In this document: one piece after another, positions 5,537 to 5,544 of the stretch
Layout of the letters: every line of letters starts with the position of its first letter
Position numbering within the stretch: the first letter of the stretch is position 1
Assembly: GCA_002291955.1 (NCBI GenBank)
Contig: DBBA01000213.1
Coordinates: forward strand, 1 to 5,544
Direction of reading: 5' to 3'
DNA length: 5,544 nt
Origin: Rhodobacteraceae bacterium UBA996
GTDB taxonomy: Bacteria > Pseudomonadota > Alphaproteobacteria > Rhodobacterales > Rhodobacteraceae
Notes under the pieces: model-generated
Told to the model about the DNA's origin: nothing
What the model saw: the letters and a program-made list of their open reading frames with translations, nothing else
The model's database searches: none
Translations under genes and position numbers: made by a program

Positions 5537-5544
5537 CTGATCCC

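Overview
The window is very GC-rich (roughly 70% by eye) with strong G/C preference at third codon positions. Together with the protein families present, this suggests an alphaproteobacterium, most likely a Rhodobacterales/Paracoccaceae member. That assignment is an inference from composition and protein style, because no taxonomic marker gene is present. I see no tRNA, rRNA, IS element, CRISPR array or phage gene.

Layout, left to right. (1) Positions 1-1232, minus strand: the 5' part (410 complete codons) of a regulator gene that runs off the left edge. It has a SARP/OmpR-like winged-helix N-terminus, a TolB-N/adenylate-cyclase-associated type middle domain and a TPR-like C-terminal part. 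(2) Positions 1233-1419: a divergent intergenic region with a plausible sigma70-type promoter firing rightward and a small palindrome/9-bp direct repeat near its predicted start site. (3) Positions 1420-2493, plus strand: a soluble PAP2/vanadium-haloperoxidase-like protein with all three catalytic signatures. It is preceded by nine perfect Pro-His-Gly triplets. (4) Positions 2494-2602: a short gap with a 12-bp tandem duplication and an inverted repeat. (5) Positions 2603-5371, plus strand: a 922-residue polytopic membrane protein of the DUF2339 family, starting at GTG. (6) Positions 5372-5544: a promoter-like TCGACT-N17-TATACC, a possible leaderless 15-codon ORF ending inside a hairpin loop, a chain of overlapping hairpins, and a Shine-Dalgarno-like AGGA 8 nt from the right edge. 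A further gene probably starts just beyond the window.

The regulator and the PAP2 gene are divergently arranged and may form a regulator-target pair, but nothing in the sequence proves it. The DUF2339 gene has its own ribosome binding site and a gap of about 110 nt, so it could be read through from the PAP2 gene or transcribed separately. Its function is unknown.

The most unusual feature is the (Gly-Pro-His)9 head on the PAP2-type enzyme. Every difference among its nine 9-bp DNA units is synonymous, which indicates that the peptide sequence itself is under selection. The second most unusual feature is the candidate leader-peptide/hairpin arrangement at the right end.
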